Positions 8,664-16,870 are shown, counted from the stretch's first letter. The stretch: DNA of 64,000 nt from Comamonadaceae bacterium (GCA_013297875.1 JAAFIW010000006.1:62001-126000), one strand, 5' to 3'. Translations and numbers: made by a program. Notes: a model not told the origin generated them from the sequence alone.

Positions 8664-10730
8664 ATGACTTGCACATTTCACCTCACCCCTTTAGCCCTCG
8701 CCGCCGCGACCACCCTGGTCACCGCGCAAACCCTGCCCACCGTCGAAGTTCGCGAACCCGCGCAGCCACGCTTTGGCGCGTCGGCGGCCAGCGCCACCAA
8801 AAGCGACGTACCGCTGATCGAAACCCCGCAAACCGTCAACGTGATCACCCAGCAGCAGCTGGAGGCCCAGCAACCGGCCAGCCTCACGCAAGCCCTGGGC
8901 TACACCGCTGGCGTGAGCGCGGGCAACTTTGGGCGGCGCGGGTTTGACAACTACGTCATTCGCGGCTTCGACCAATCGGCCTACACGCTACGCGACGGCC
9001 TGCGGTTGGACCCGGGCTTTCTCACCGAGCAGGAGATCTTTGGCCTGGAGCGCATTGAGGTGATCAAAGGCCCGGGCTCGGTGCTGTTTGGTCAGCTGGC
9101 ACCGGGCGGCGTGGTCAACCTGGTGAGCAAAACGCCCGACGGGCAAACCCGCCGCACGGTGGAGGGCAGCCTGGGCAACCTCGGCCTGGCACGCGCAGCG
9201 GCTGATCTGTCGGGCCGATTCGATGCCGATGGCCGCCTGGCCTGGCGCTTGGTGGCCACCGCCTGGGACAAAGACGACTCGATTGACCAGGTGCGGGCCA
9301 AGCGCCAGTACATCGCGCCGTCACTCACCTGGAAAGCCAGTGCCGACACGCAAGTCACGCTGCTGGCCAGCCTGCAGCGTGACGAGTTCGTGCGTGCCAT
9401 CAATCTGCCGGCGCGCGGCACGGTGCTGCCCAATGCGAATGGCAGCATCAATACCCAGCGCTACCTGGGCGAGGCCAGTTTCGAGCCGATTGCGGTGCCG
9501 CAAACCCAGCTGGGCTACCAGCTGTCGCACCGTATCGATAACCAATGGACGTTCAAACAAAACCTGCGCAAAAGCAGCTACAGCGTGCGCGGGCAGAACA
9601 TGAACCTGGGCGCACTGGCCGCCAACCAGCTCACCGTGGCCCGCGTGCCGATTTTTGTAGACATTGACAGCAGCACCACCGCGCTGGACAACCAACTGAG
9701 CGGCGTGTTGACCACGGGAGCCGTGCAGCACAAGCTGCTGTTGGGGCTGGATGCAATGCGCTACACCGACGACAGCTTGCAAAACGGCGGCACCCTGCCC
9801 GTGGCGAACCTGTTCACCCCGGGTGCCAGCGCAAATGTGGTGCAAACCGCCGTCACAGCCAACCGCCGCACGGTCATTGCTCAAACCGGTTTTTACGCAC
9901 AAGACCATATGAAAATCGGCAAAGATTGGGTCGTGGTGGCCGGCGTGCGCCAGGACAGCGCGCGCAACGACACCCTGAACAACCTGAACAACACCCGCGT
10001 GGCCGCCAAGCAAAGCGCCGCCACCGGCCGGCTGGGCGCGGTGTACCTGGCGGGCGGCGGCTTTGCGCCCTACATCAGCCATGCCACCTCGTTTGTGCCC
10101 GTGGCCGGCAACCCCCAGCGTGACGGCAGCGCCCTGGTGCCCGAGCGCGGCGCGCAAACCGAAGTGGGCCTGAAATGGGAAGACCCGCAAGGCCGTGCAA
10201 CGGTCAACATGTCGGCCTATCACCTCAAGCGCCGCAACGTGGTCACGGCTGACCCGGCCAACGCCGCCTTCAGCACACAAATTGGCGAGCAAACCCACAA
10301 AGGCCTGGAACTGGAGGTCAACGCCCGCGCTGGCGCCGCGCTGGATCTGACCTTCAGCCTGGCCAGCATCGATGCGCAAATCACCCGCAGCAACGCCGGT
10401 CTGAAAGGCAAACGCCCCACCAACACACCCGAGTTTCAGTCCAGCCTGTGGGCCACCTACAAGCTGGCCAGCCTGGGGTTGCCGGGCGCAGACCTCAGCC
10501 TGGGTCTGCGCCATGTGGGCTCGCGCGCCGGTGATGCGCTGAACACCTTCGACGTGCCCGGCTACACCGTGGCCGACCTGGCCGCCAGCCTGCGACAAGG
10601 CCCCTGGCGCTACCGCCTGCACGTGAACAACCTGAGCGACAAAACCTACTACATGGGCGGCGTTCAGGCGTCACAGGTGAGCGTGGGCGAGCGGCGCAAA
10701 CTGGTGGCAACGGTGAGCTACGACTGGTAA
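8664..10730 (+). CDS. TonB-dependent siderophore receptor
   Basis: 688 residues. A short signal peptide is followed by LPTVEVRE and a plug domain with the siderophore-receptor hallmarks SDVPLIETPQTVNVITQQQL, NYVIRGFDQSAYTLRDGLR and GLERIEVIKGPGSVLFGQ. The barrel ends YYMGGVQASQVSVGERRKLV...SYDW with a terminal Trp. This is the FhuA/FpvA class for ferric hydroxamate-type siderophores; no biosynthesis genes are nearby, so it probably takes up siderophores made by others. No Fur box was identified with confidence upstream. Confidence 0.92.
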   Translation: MTCTFHLTPLALAAATTLVTAQTLPTVEVREPAQPRFGASAASATKSDVPLIETPQTVNVITQQQLEAQQPASLTQALGYTAGVSAGNFGRRGFDNYVIRGFDQSAYTLRDGLRLDPGFLTEQEIFGLERIEVIKGPGSVLFGQLAPGGVVNLVSKTPDGQTRRTVEGSLGNLGLARAAADLSGRFDADGRLAWRLVATAWDKDDSIDQVRAKRQYIAPSLTWKASADTQVTLLASLQRDEFVRAINLPARGTVLPNANGSINTQRYLGEASFEPIAVPQTQLGYQLSHRIDNQWTFKQNLRKSSYSVRGQNMNLGALAANQLTVARVPIFVDIDSSTTALDNQLSGVLTTGAVQHKLLLGLDAMRYTDDSLQNGGTLPVANLFTPGASANVVQTAVTANRRTVIAQTGFYAQDHMKIGKDWVVVAGVRQDSARNDTLNNLNNTRVAAKQSAATGRLGAVYLAGGGFAPYISHATSFVPVAGNPQRDGSALVPERGAQTEVGLKWEDPQGRATVNMSAYHLKRRNVVTADPANAAFSTQIGEQTHKGLELEVNARAGAALDLTFSLASIDAQITRSNAGLKGKRPTNTPEFQSSLWATYKLASLGLPGADLSLGLRHVGSRAGDALNTFDVPGYTVADLAASLRQGPWRYRLHVNNLSDKTYYMGGVQASQVSVGERRKLVATVSYDW

Positions 10731-10740
10731 ACAACGCCCC

Positions 10741-11502
10741 ATGAAATACCCCAACCGACCCCAACGCCGCCACTTCTGTTTGTCGGTAGCCGCCTGCAGC
10801 CTCTTGCCCCTGGCAGCACAGGCCCAAGCCCCCACATCCCACTTCGTCGCCGTGTGCGATGTGGACTTGTGGCGCCTGCTGCCTGCCTACCCCGCACCGG
10901 GCAGCCCCGAGCACCTGGCTGACCTGCAACGCGTGTACCAGCTACAAAAAGAGCGCACACCCGCCCAGGAGGCCGACGCCAACCGCCACGCCAACCTGCC
11001 ACTGGCTGAATGGGCCGGTGATGTGCTGGGGCACCCGCTGTCGGCCGTGCGTTACCCCTTGGCCACCGCTCTGATGGAGCGCGTGGTGCAAGACCTGCGC
11101 CCGGTCAACCGCGCGGCCAATGCAGTGTTTGCTTTTCGCAAACGCCCCCTGGCCGCGTGGCTGGAGCCCCAGGCTGCAGCGCTGGTCGAGCCGTTCGGCG
11201 CATTCAAGCCATCGTTGGACATGAGCCAGGCACCGCCCACCAGCAGCTACCCCAGCGCCAACAGCACCGCCGCGTTGGTGCAAGCGGCTGTCCTTGGCGA
11301 CTTGTTTCCACGTGCCCAAGACACCTTTGCCGCCAAAGCCGAGCACGCCGCCAGCCTGCGGGTGATAGGCGGTGCCCACTTTCCCAGCGACGTGACCGGC
11401 TCGCGTGCCGTGGCGGGCGCGTTTCTGGCAGCGTTGCGCCGTCACGAGCCCTATCGGCTGGCCTCGCACTCGGCGCAGGCGCAAAGTCAGGCAAACGGCT
11501 GA
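10741..11502 (+). CDS. PAP2-like class A acid phosphatase with degenerate active site
   Basis: 253-residue secreted protein (N-terminal signal ending AAQAQA) that starts 10 bases after the siderophore receptor. It matches the class A non-specific acid phosphatase layout: RKRP at about residue 136, SSYPSANSTA at about 166, and RVIGGAHFPSDV at about 208. The third motif (R-x5-H-x3-D) is intact with the nucleophilic His. The second motif reads PSAN instead of PSGH, and the lysine of the first motif is missing. It may be a weak, altered or non-catalytic family member. Confidence 0.75.
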   Translation: MKYPNRPQRRHFCLSVAACSLLPLAAQAQAPTSHFVAVCDVDLWRLLPAYPAPGSPEHLADLQRVYQLQKERTPAQEADANRHANLPLAEWAGDVLGHPLSAVRYPLATALMERVVQDLRPVNRAANAVFAFRKRPLAAWLEPQAAALVEPFGAFKPSLDMSQAPPTSSYPSANSTAALVQAAVLGDLFPRAQDTFAAKAEHAASLRVIGGAHFPSDVTGSRAVAGAFLAALRRHEPYRLASHSAQAQSQANG

Positions 11503-11577
11503 CCGGGGGTGAAGGGGCGAGGTGCAAGGTGTGAGAATTCGGCTGGCAGTTCAACCACCTTGACCCACACAGCCTTC

Positions 11578-12831
11578 ATGACCCCACACGCCCCCCGCCC
11601 CGCCCTTCGCCCGCTTGACGAGGCGCTGGCCGAGCTGCTCTCACACGCCAAAGCCCTGCCTGGCACCGAACACGTCAGCACATTTGATGCCGATGGCCGG
11701 GTGCTGGCGCAAGACCTGGTGTCGGCCTTGCAGGTGCCGCCGCAAGACAACAGTTCGATGGACGGCTATGCCTTGCGCTGCGCCGACGCGGCCCAACCCG
11801 GCGCGCTGCTGCCGGTGTTGCAGCGCATACCGGCGGGCGGTGTGGCCCACGCTTTGGTGCCGGGCAGCGCGGCGCGGATTTTTACTGGCGCGCCGATTCC
11901 GCCCGGCGCTGATGCGGTGGTGATGCAGGAAGACTGCGAGCTTGTGGCTGGCGACCCGGCGCAGGTGCGCGTGCTCAAAGCGCCGCCAGCTGGCCAGTGG
12001 ATTCGCCGTGCGGGAGAAGACATTCAGCGGGGTGCCACCGTGCTCCAGCAAGGCCAGCGCCTGTCGCCCGCCGCGCTGGGCCTGGCCGCCAGCATCGGCC
12101 TGGCCCAGCTACCGGTCGCCCCACGCCCAAAAGTGGCCCTGTTTTCCACCGGTGACGAACTGGTGATGCCCGGCCAGGTGCCGCCTGAGCGCATGCTGCC
12201 CGGCAGCATCTACAACTCCAACCGCTTTTTCCTGCGTGCCCTGCTGGCCCGACTGGGCTGCACCGTGACCGACCTGGGCATCGTGCCCGACGACCGCCAG
12301 GCCACCATTGCCGCGCTGCAAAGCGCCGCGCAACACCACGACCTGATCGTCACCAGCGGCGGGGTGTCAGTGGGCGAAGAAGACCACATCAAACCCGCCG
12401 TGCAGGCGCTGGGCGAGCTGTCGCTGTGGCAGATTGCGATGAAGCCCGGCAAACCCTTTGCCTACGGATGCATTGACACACCCGACGCACCCTGCCACTT
12501 CATCGGCCTGCCCGGCAACCCGGTTTCCAGCTTCGTCACCTTTGTGCTGCTGGTGCGGCCTTTTGTGCTGAGCCTGCAAGGCGCAACTGATACTGCTATG
12601 CAATCCATAGCTGCCCGAGCAGATTTCACCTGGGCGAGAGCCGATAAACGCCGTGAATTCCTGCGCGTGCGGCGCAATGCGGCGGGCGGGCTGGATCTGT
12701 TTGAAAACCAGAGTTCGGGTGTGCTGACATCCACCGTCTGGGCCGATGGCTTGGTGGACAACCCGGCCGGGCAGACGATTGCGCGGGGTGATGAGGTGCG
12801 GTTTGTGGGGCTGGGGGCGTTGATCGGGTAG
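11578..12831 (+). CDS. moeA: Molybdopterin molybdotransferase MoeA
   Basis: 417 residues. MoeA inserts molybdate into adenylylated molybdopterin in the cytoplasm. Visible motifs: DNSSMDGYALR near residue 58, the GAPIPPGADAVVMQE segment, FSTGDELVMPG near 190, TSGGVSVGEEDHIK near 258 and GLPGNPVSS near 310. The start is ATG 11578. Residues about 338-352 (TAMQSIAARADFTW) are encoded by an in-frame copy of the dispersed repeat whose TGA is changed to CGA. It stands alone, convergent with the second EF-G gene. Confidence 0.95.
   Translation: MTPHAPRPALRPLDEALAELLSHAKALPGTEHVSTFDADGRVLAQDLVSALQVPPQDNSSMDGYALRCADAAQPGALLPVLQRIPAGGVAHALVPGSAARIFTGAPIPPGADAVVMQEDCELVAGDPAQVRVLKAPPAGQWIRRAGEDIQRGATVLQQGQRLSPAALGLAASIGLAQLPVAPRPKVALFSTGDELVMPGQVPPERMLPGSIYNSNRFFLRALLARLGCTVTDLGIVPDDRQATIAALQSAAQHHDLIVTSGGVSVGEEDHIKPAVQALGELSLWQIAMKPGKPFAYGCIDTPDAPCHFIGLPGNPVSSFVTFVLLVRPFVLSLQGATDTAMQSIAARADFTWARADKRREFLRVRRNAAGGLDLFENQSSGVLTSTVWADGLVDNPAGQTIARGDEVRFVGLGALIG
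12591..12635 (+). repeat. Dispersed repeat inside moeA (copy 5)
   Basis: TGCTATG..CCATAGCTGCCCGAGCAGATTTCA matches the repeat with TTGAGC changed to CCGAGC, which removes a TGA stop in the moeA frame. Confidence 0.75.
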
Positions 12832-12882
12832 CTTGTTGCCCGGCCTGGATCGCGTCGCCGGAGAGGGGAGTCGATTTTTGCC

Positions 12883-12908
12883 AAAAAAAAGCGAACCCGA
12901 AGGTTCGC
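12883..12908 (-). terminator. Intrinsic terminator of the second EF-G gene
   Basis: Read on the minus strand: stem GCGAACC, loop TTCG, stem GGTTCGC, then eight T. It begins 17 bases after the EF-G stop and may also weakly serve moeA from the other side. Confidence 0.85.
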
Positions 12909-12924
12909 CCCTTTCAAATCAGCT

Positions 12925-14931
12925 TCACGACGATGCGGGCAAAGCCATTGGCGCTTTGGCATAGTGGTCAAACTGCATCGAGTAGCTGGCACGCCCTGAG
13001 GTGAGGGCACGCAAGCTGCCGATGTAGCCAAACAGGTTTTGCAGCGGCACCATCGCATGGATGACTGCGGCATTGCCCGCCTGGTCCTGTCGGCGCACGA
13101 TGGCACGCCGTCGGTTCAAGTCACCGATGCAATCGCCTACGTAGTCCATGGGCGTCGTCAATCGCACCGACATCACCGGCTCCAGCATGACCGACAGTGC
13201 AGCCCGTTGCGCCTGTGCAAAAGCCGCACTGCCTGCCAATTCGAATGCCAGCGTCGACGAGTCACGCTCGTGGAAACTGCCATCTTCCAGCACCACCAGC
13301 ACGTCGACCACCGGATACCCGGCCAGAACACCGCTGCGCGCTGCACGCAGAACACCGTCTTGCACGCCCGGAATGAACTCACGCGGAATCGCGCCACCCG
13401 TGACTTCGCTGGCAAAGCGCAGGCCTTCACCGCGTGGCAAGGGCTCCAGGCGCAAGGCCACCTCGGCAAACTGCCCCGGGCCACCGGTTTGCTTCTTGTG
13501 CACGTAGCGCACCCGCGCTGGCTGGGTCACGGTTTCCCGCAGGGCAACCTGCGGCTGCCCGGTCTGCACCGACACGCCAAAACGGCTGCGCAGCTTCTCC
13601 AGCGTGACTTCAAGCTGCAACTCACCCACGCCCGACAGCAGGGTTTGCCCAGACTCACTGTCCTGGCTCAGACGCAGACTCGGGTCTTCGTCCACCAAGG
13701 TATGCAATCCGCTTGAGAAGCTGGCCTGGTCTTCGCGCGCCAACGGCTCCACGGCCATCGTGATCACCGGTTCAGGTGCCAGAATTTCTTCCAGCACCAC
13801 CCGTTGCTGCGGGTCACACAGGGTGTGTCCCGTCTTGCTGGCCTTCAGCCCGGCCACAGCCACAATGTCCCCCGCCGAGGCGTTCGTCAACTCCACGCGC
13901 TGGCTGGCGTGCATTTGCATCACGCGCGACAGGCGTTCGCGTTGCCCGGTACTGCTGTTGAGCACCGTGCTGCCGGCTTGCGCCTGCCCGCGGTACACAC
14001 GCAGATAGCTGAGCGAGCCATGCTCGTCATGAACCACCTTGAACACCAGCGCGGCAAAACCATCGCCGTCATCCAATGCCTGTTCACGGTCTTGCGGTGC
14101 AGGCAGGTAGTCCACCACCGCGTCCAGCAAAGGCTCAACACCCTTGTTTTTCAGCGCCGAACCGGCCAACACGGGCACAAAGGCCTGTCTGAGCGTGCCT
14201 CGGCGAACGCAGGCGCGCAATTGCGCCTCTGGTATTGCCTGTCCGTCCAGGTAGGCGGCCAATGTTGCATCGTCCTGCTCCACGGCAGTCTCAAGCAACG
14301 CCTGGTGCGCCACCTGCGCGGCCTCAGTCAAGTGCGCCGGTATCGCCTGGGGTGTCAACTCCGCATGGCCACGCGCATTGAGCGGCCAACGCAGCGCTTG
14401 CATGCTGACGAGGTCAATTACGCCTTCAAATCCGGCCTCCTGACCCCAAGGCAGTTGCATGACCAGGGGCCGGGTGCCCAGACGCTCGGCCATCATCGCC
14501 ACCACGCGTGCGAAGTCCGCACCGGCGCGATCCAGCTTGTTGATCAAGGCAATACGCGGCACGCCGTATTGGTCAGCCAAACGCCAGTTGGTCTCAGTCT
14601 GCGGCTCCACGCCTGCAACGCCGTCAAACACCACCACCGCGCCGTCCAGAACACGCAAGGAGCGGTTCACCTCGATGTTGAAGTCAATGTGCCCCGGCGT
14701 GTCAATCAGGTTGATCTGATGCGCACGCCACGTCACCGTGGTTGCCGCACTGTTGATCGTGATGCCCCGTGCGCGCTCCTGCGGGTCGTAGTCCATCACG
14801 GTGTTGCCCTGATGCACTTCACCTGGGCGATGGATGGCACCGGTGACATAGAGAATCCGTTCGCTGACGGTGGTTTTGCCCGCATCGACGTGCGCGATGA
14901 TGCCGATGTTGCGAAGTTGTCGCTTGTTCAT
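12925..14931 (-). CDS. fusA2: Secondary elongation factor G (EF-G2-like GTPase)
   Basis: 668-residue translational GTPase. G1 is AHVDAGKTT, the switch region RARGITINSAATTVTW, G3 DTPGHIDF and G4 NKLDRAGADF; EF-G domains II-V follow (QTGGPGQFAEVAL in domain IV, LQNLFGYIGSLRALTSGRA in domain V). It is slightly shorter and more divergent than a housekeeping EF-G and has no rpsL/rpsG/tuf neighbours, so it is a second copy; it is closer to EF-G than to Tet(M)-type protection proteins. ATG 14931 is chosen; an upstream TTG at 14952 lies in the attenuator hairpin region. The 350 bp leader argues for control by transcription attenuation. Confidence 0.88.
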   Translation of the reverse strand: MNKRQLRNIGIIAHVDAGKTTVSERILYVTGAIHRPGEVHQGNTVMDYDPQERARGITINSAATTVTWRAHQINLIDTPGHIDFNIEVNRSLRVLDGAVVVFDGVAGVEPQTETNWRLADQYGVPRIALINKLDRAGADFARVVAMMAERLGTRPLVMQLPWGQEAGFEGVIDLVSMQALRWPLNARGHAELTPQAIPAHLTEAAQVAHQALLETAVEQDDATLAAYLDGQAIPEAQLRACVRRGTLRQAFVPVLAGSALKNKGVEPLLDAVVDYLPAPQDREQALDDGDGFAALVFKVVHDEHGSLSYLRVYRGQAQAGSTVLNSSTGQRERLSRVMQMHASQRVELTNASAGDIVAVAGLKASKTGHTLCDPQQRVVLEEILAPEPVITMAVEPLAREDQASFSSGLHTLVDEDPSLRLSQDSESGQTLLSGVGELQLEVTLEKLRSRFGVSVQTGQPQVALRETVTQPARVRYVHKKQTGGPGQFAEVALRLEPLPRGEGLRFASEVTGGAIPREFIPGVQDGVLRAARSGVLAGYPVVDVLVVLEDGSFHERDSSTLAFELAGSAAFAQAQRAALSVMLEPVMSVRLTTPMDYVGDCIGDLNRRRAIVRRQDQAGNAAVIHAMVPLQNLFGYIGSLRALTSGRASYSMQFDHYAKAPMALPASS

Positions 14932-14940
14932 ATCGATAGT

Positions 14941-14987
14941 CCTAAAAGACAAAACCCTGGTCTTTTCGTATGGTTGACCAGGGTTTT
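14941..14987 (-). terminator. Second attenuator hairpin just before fusA2
   Basis: On the minus strand, a perfect 12 bp stem AAAACCCTGGTC / GACCAGGGTTTT (14976-14987 and 14951-14962) with a 13-base loop, followed by GTCTTTT. It ends about 10-20 bases before the fusA2 ATG, so it could stop transcription or hide the ribosome site. Confidence 0.75.
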
Positions 14988-15033
14988 CTGGGCGCTGCTG
15001 ATGAAACAGTCGACCCGTTGAGAAAACCCGAAG

Positions 15034-15141
15034 TTAGGGGCTCAAGTCTTGCGCTGAGGCTGCGGCACCAATGGACGAGCGCAAGCCCATCATCCACTGG
15101 TGCGGATGAATTGTGGTAATCAGCTTGTCAAAGGTACGCAT
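15034..15141 (-). CDS. Leader ORF 2 upstream of fusA2 (35 residues)
   Basis: Short open frame from ATG 15141 to TAA 15034, between the two terminator-like hairpins: starts MRTFDKLITTIHPHQWMMGL and ends SAQDLSP. No homologue is recognised. Its position, in a leader between two hairpins, suggests a regulatory leader peptide or a small cistron; no strong ribosome site is visible. Confidence 0.45.
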   Translation of the reverse strand: MRTFDKLITTIHPHQWMMGLRSSIGAAASAQDLSP

Positions 15142-15150
15142 AGGAATGAC

Positions 15151-15192
15151 TCGTCAAAAACAAAAAACCCCGCGCAGAAAACTGCCGGGGTT
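15151..15192 (-). terminator. First attenuator terminator of the fusA2 leader
   Basis: Minus strand: AACCCCGGCAG, TTTT loop, CTGCGCGGGGTT, then TTTT-G-TTTTT. A classical intrinsic terminator lying about 220 bases before the gene it would serve. Segment TGCCGG inside it can instead pair with CCGGCA at 15206-15211, giving an antiterminator. Confidence 0.8.
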
Positions 15193-15203
15193 GCGGTATC
15201 AAA

Positions 15204-15243
15204 GTCCGGCAAGACGCATGGCCTTGCCGACAAAGCGGTAAGG
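15204..15243 (-). promoter_or_regulatory. Alternative hairpins of the fusA2 attenuator
   Basis: Directly after the leader ORF 1 stop, the minus strand can fold CCTTACCG...CGGCAAGG (15222-15243) or, exclusively of it, GTCGGCAAG...CTTGCCGGAC (15204-15231). The second fold blocks the antiterminator pairing 15206-15211 with 15183-15188. This is the 1:2, 2:3, 3:4 arrangement of a ribosome-controlled attenuator. Confidence 0.6.
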
Positions 15244-15276
15244 CTAGATGAGGATTAAAACTTTGATATTGGACAT
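15244..15276 (-). CDS. Leader peptide 1 of fusA2 attenuator (MSNIKVLILI)
   Basis: Ten-codon ORF, ATG 15276 to TAG 15244, encoding MSNIKVLILI. Six of ten residues are Ile, Leu or Val, and the stop codon abuts the first hairpin of the attenuator. A TATAAT box lies at 15283-15288 and TTGACG at 15309-15314 on the minus strand (long 20-base spacer; an overlapping AATATA gives 18), so transcription could start at or very close to the ATG. Confidence 0.55.
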   Translation of the reverse strand: MSNIKVLILI

Positions 15277-15282
15277 GCCTTG

Positions 15283-15314
15283 ATTATATTAGTGTCCCTC
15301 TCAAAAGCCGTCAA
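15283..15314 (-). promoter_or_regulatory. Candidate sigma-70 promoter for the fusA2 leader
   Basis: Minus strand TTGACG (15309-15314) and TATAAT (15283-15288) with a 20-base spacer, or AATATA with 18. The spacing is not ideal. Confidence 0.45.
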
Positions 15315-15395
15315 CGTGCCGCCATGAGTTCAGATCCGCCTGCGCGCACCTCGGATTCAGTGGACGTCAATAGCTTGCAATTGAATCGCGCAAAG

Positions 15396-15414
15396 TATAT
15401 ATTTCGTATATATA
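15396..15414. promoter_or_regulatory. Palindromic operator before the PemK-type module
   Basis: TATATA-tttcg-TATATATA palindrome 13-31 bases upstream of the antitoxin start, in an AT-rich promoter region. It is the expected place for an autoregulatory antitoxin binding site. Confidence 0.45.
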
Positions 15415-15426
15415 GATTGAGGTGCC

Positions 15427-15708
15427 ATGATGACCGTAACAAGCGAAAACCTGTTGGTGAAGTTCCGCGCCAGAGACACGCAGTTTGGCGTGACCCGAGG
15501 AACGGTTAAGGCCCTGGCCAAAGAGCTGGACTTGAACGAAACACAGGTCATTCACATGGCCTTGTCAAGGTTCGCCGCTGATGTCTTGCCTGCCTACGCC
15601 CCTGATGACGGACCGCTCACCGCCGCACAAGTCCGGGCGTTGCGCAAGGACGCGAACAAGCACTTGCCGACAGGCAAAGTGCTCTCAAGGCAGACATTGT
15701 TTGCATGA
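15427..15708 (+). CDS. Antitoxin of a PemK/MazF-type module
   Basis: 93 residues; GAGG lies four bases before ATG 15427. The N-terminal half (LLVKFRARDTQFGVTRGTVKALAKELDLNETQVIHMALSRFAADV) fits a ribbon-helix-helix DNA-binding fold, and the C-terminal tail PLTAAQVRALRKDANKHLPTG is the kind of flexible segment that neutralises a toxin. Its TGA overlaps the toxin ATG (ATGA), so the pair is translationally coupled. The family name is uncertain. Confidence 0.7.
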   Translation: MMTVTSENLLVKFRARDTQFGVTRGTVKALAKELDLNETQVIHMALSRFAADVLPAYAPDDGPLTAAQVRALRKDANKHLPTGKVLSRQTLFA

Positions 15709-16118
15709 GCCCGAGCTGGAAACTCCCCGCACCGGGCGACATTGTTTGGTGCCTGTTTCCACAGATTCCAGATATGGAGCCCGGGCCAAAACCTCGGCCT
15801 GCATTGGTTATGCGCGTCGAGAGTCGAACGGATGGCGATTTGCTCACTGTGGTTTATGGAACATCCCAGAACCCGACGCGACTCAAAACCGGCGAGGTCG
15901 CCATGACGCAGGCCAAACACCCAGCGGCCTATGCGCTCGCTGGCTTGGCGTTCGACACAAGATTTGACTTCAAAGTGATGGTGGATCTGCCGTGGTCTGA
16001 ACGGTACTTCAAGGTGCCCGCCAGAAGCCCACACGGAAATACGCCCAAACTGGGAACCTTGCATGCGACGGTCATGCACGCGGTTGAAGTGGCTTATTGC
16101 GCAGCGGTGGCGCGTTAG
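15705..16118 (+). CDS. PemK/MazF-like toxin
   Basis: 137 residues, overlapping the antitoxin by 4 bases. PAPGDIVWCLFP near residue 8, KPRPALVMRVE near 28 and VVYGTSQNP near 48 match the beta-barrel core of PemK/MazF endoribonucleases (PGDIV and RPALV blocks). It is longer than classical MazF (~110), with a C-terminal extension. It probably cleaves mRNA when the antitoxin is lost; catalytic residues were not confirmed. Confidence 0.65.
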   Translation: MSPSWKLPAPGDIVWCLFPQIPDMEPGPKPRPALVMRVESRTDGDLLTVVYGTSQNPTRLKTGEVAMTQAKHPAAYALAGLAFDTRFDFKVMVDLPWSERYFKVPARSPHGNTPKLGTLHATVMHAVEVAYCAAVAR

Positions 16119-16542
16119 AGTGGTCTCCAAAGCAAGCTGTTGAGCGAAGCTGGACTTACCCCGTTTCCTCGGACAGTTCACAGGTTCTCGACCTGCGTAG
16201 TTTCCACCCATTTGACATCAGTGAGTGCGTAATCTTCCTGCATTGGCCATATTCGTGAGGCCTTGTCCTACAAGGCGACAAGCCCCCCGGTTGATGGGTC
16301 TGCGGGCCGCTCACTTTTACAGTTTGTGCATGGGATTTGTGCAGCAAGCCAATGCAGATTGGTTGCCAGCACCAGCCCTCGAATTCCCATGTTCCCTCAC
16401 TTTTTCACGAGACCCTGTATGACCACCACACCCCGAATCACAAGCTTGCGTCACTCGGTGATTAGCAGCAACTGCACGCCGGTGCCGATGTTGCCACCCG
16501 CCGCTTGCAGCAGGCGCAGGTCGTCGCTGGTCAGGGCTTGCC
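16119..16542. other. Gene-poor remnant region
   Basis: 424 bases without a supported gene. On the minus strand, 16451-16542 reads as a plausible protein C-terminus (LTSDDLRLLQAAGGNIGTG... ending LLLITE and a stop) that meets the ATPase remnant head-on at a short palindrome GGTCAGGGC/GCCCTGACC; it is not identified. The rest looks like scrambled sequence, perhaps old insertion-sequence debris. Confidence 0.4.
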
Positions 16543-16851
16543 CTGACCACCGCCCGCACCGCCGCATTCACCGTGCTGGTGTTTGCCAGCCTATTCAATT
16601 GCCTGGCGGCCCGGTCTGACAGCGCCAGCGCGTGGGTCGATCTGTTTGCCAACCGCTGGCTGTGGGGCGCGATTGCGCTGTCGGCTGCGCTGCAGGTGGC
16701 GGTGGTGCATGTGGGATTTTTGAATGTGGCCTTCGGCACTGCGCCGTTGAGTCTCATGCAATGGGCCGTGTGCGCGGGCATGGCCAGCGTGGTGCTGGTG
16801 TACAGCGAGCCGCGCAAAGGCATTGCGCGGGTGTGGCGGGCCAGGCGGTGA
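16543..16851 (+). pseudogene. C-terminal remnant of a cation-transporting P-type ATPase
   Basis: About 102 residues from LTTARTAAFTVLVFASLFNCLA to the stop at 16851. LFANRWLWGAIALSAALQVAVVH and FLNVAFGTAPLSLMQW are the last membrane helices of calcium/cation P2-type ATPases. No start, phosphorylation (DKTGT) or nucleotide-binding part is present, so only about a tenth of the gene is left. Confidence 0.75.
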
Positions 16852-16870
16852 GGCCGACATCCGCGGACTT

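Noticed and set aside
9321-10622. 433-residue minus-strand frame
   Set aside because: Shadow of the siderophore receptor gene.
12925-14931. Tetracycline ribosomal protection protein
   Set aside because: Switch and domain IV sequences are nearer to EF-G than to Tet(M)/Tet(O).
13804-15021. 405-residue plus-strand frame
   Set aside because: Antisense of the EF-G gene and its leader; no motifs.
15244-15276. Branched-chain amino-acid biosynthesis attenuator
   Set aside because: The leader is rich in Ile/Leu/Val codons, but the gene downstream is an EF-G, not an ilv/leu gene; kept as a stalling leader instead.
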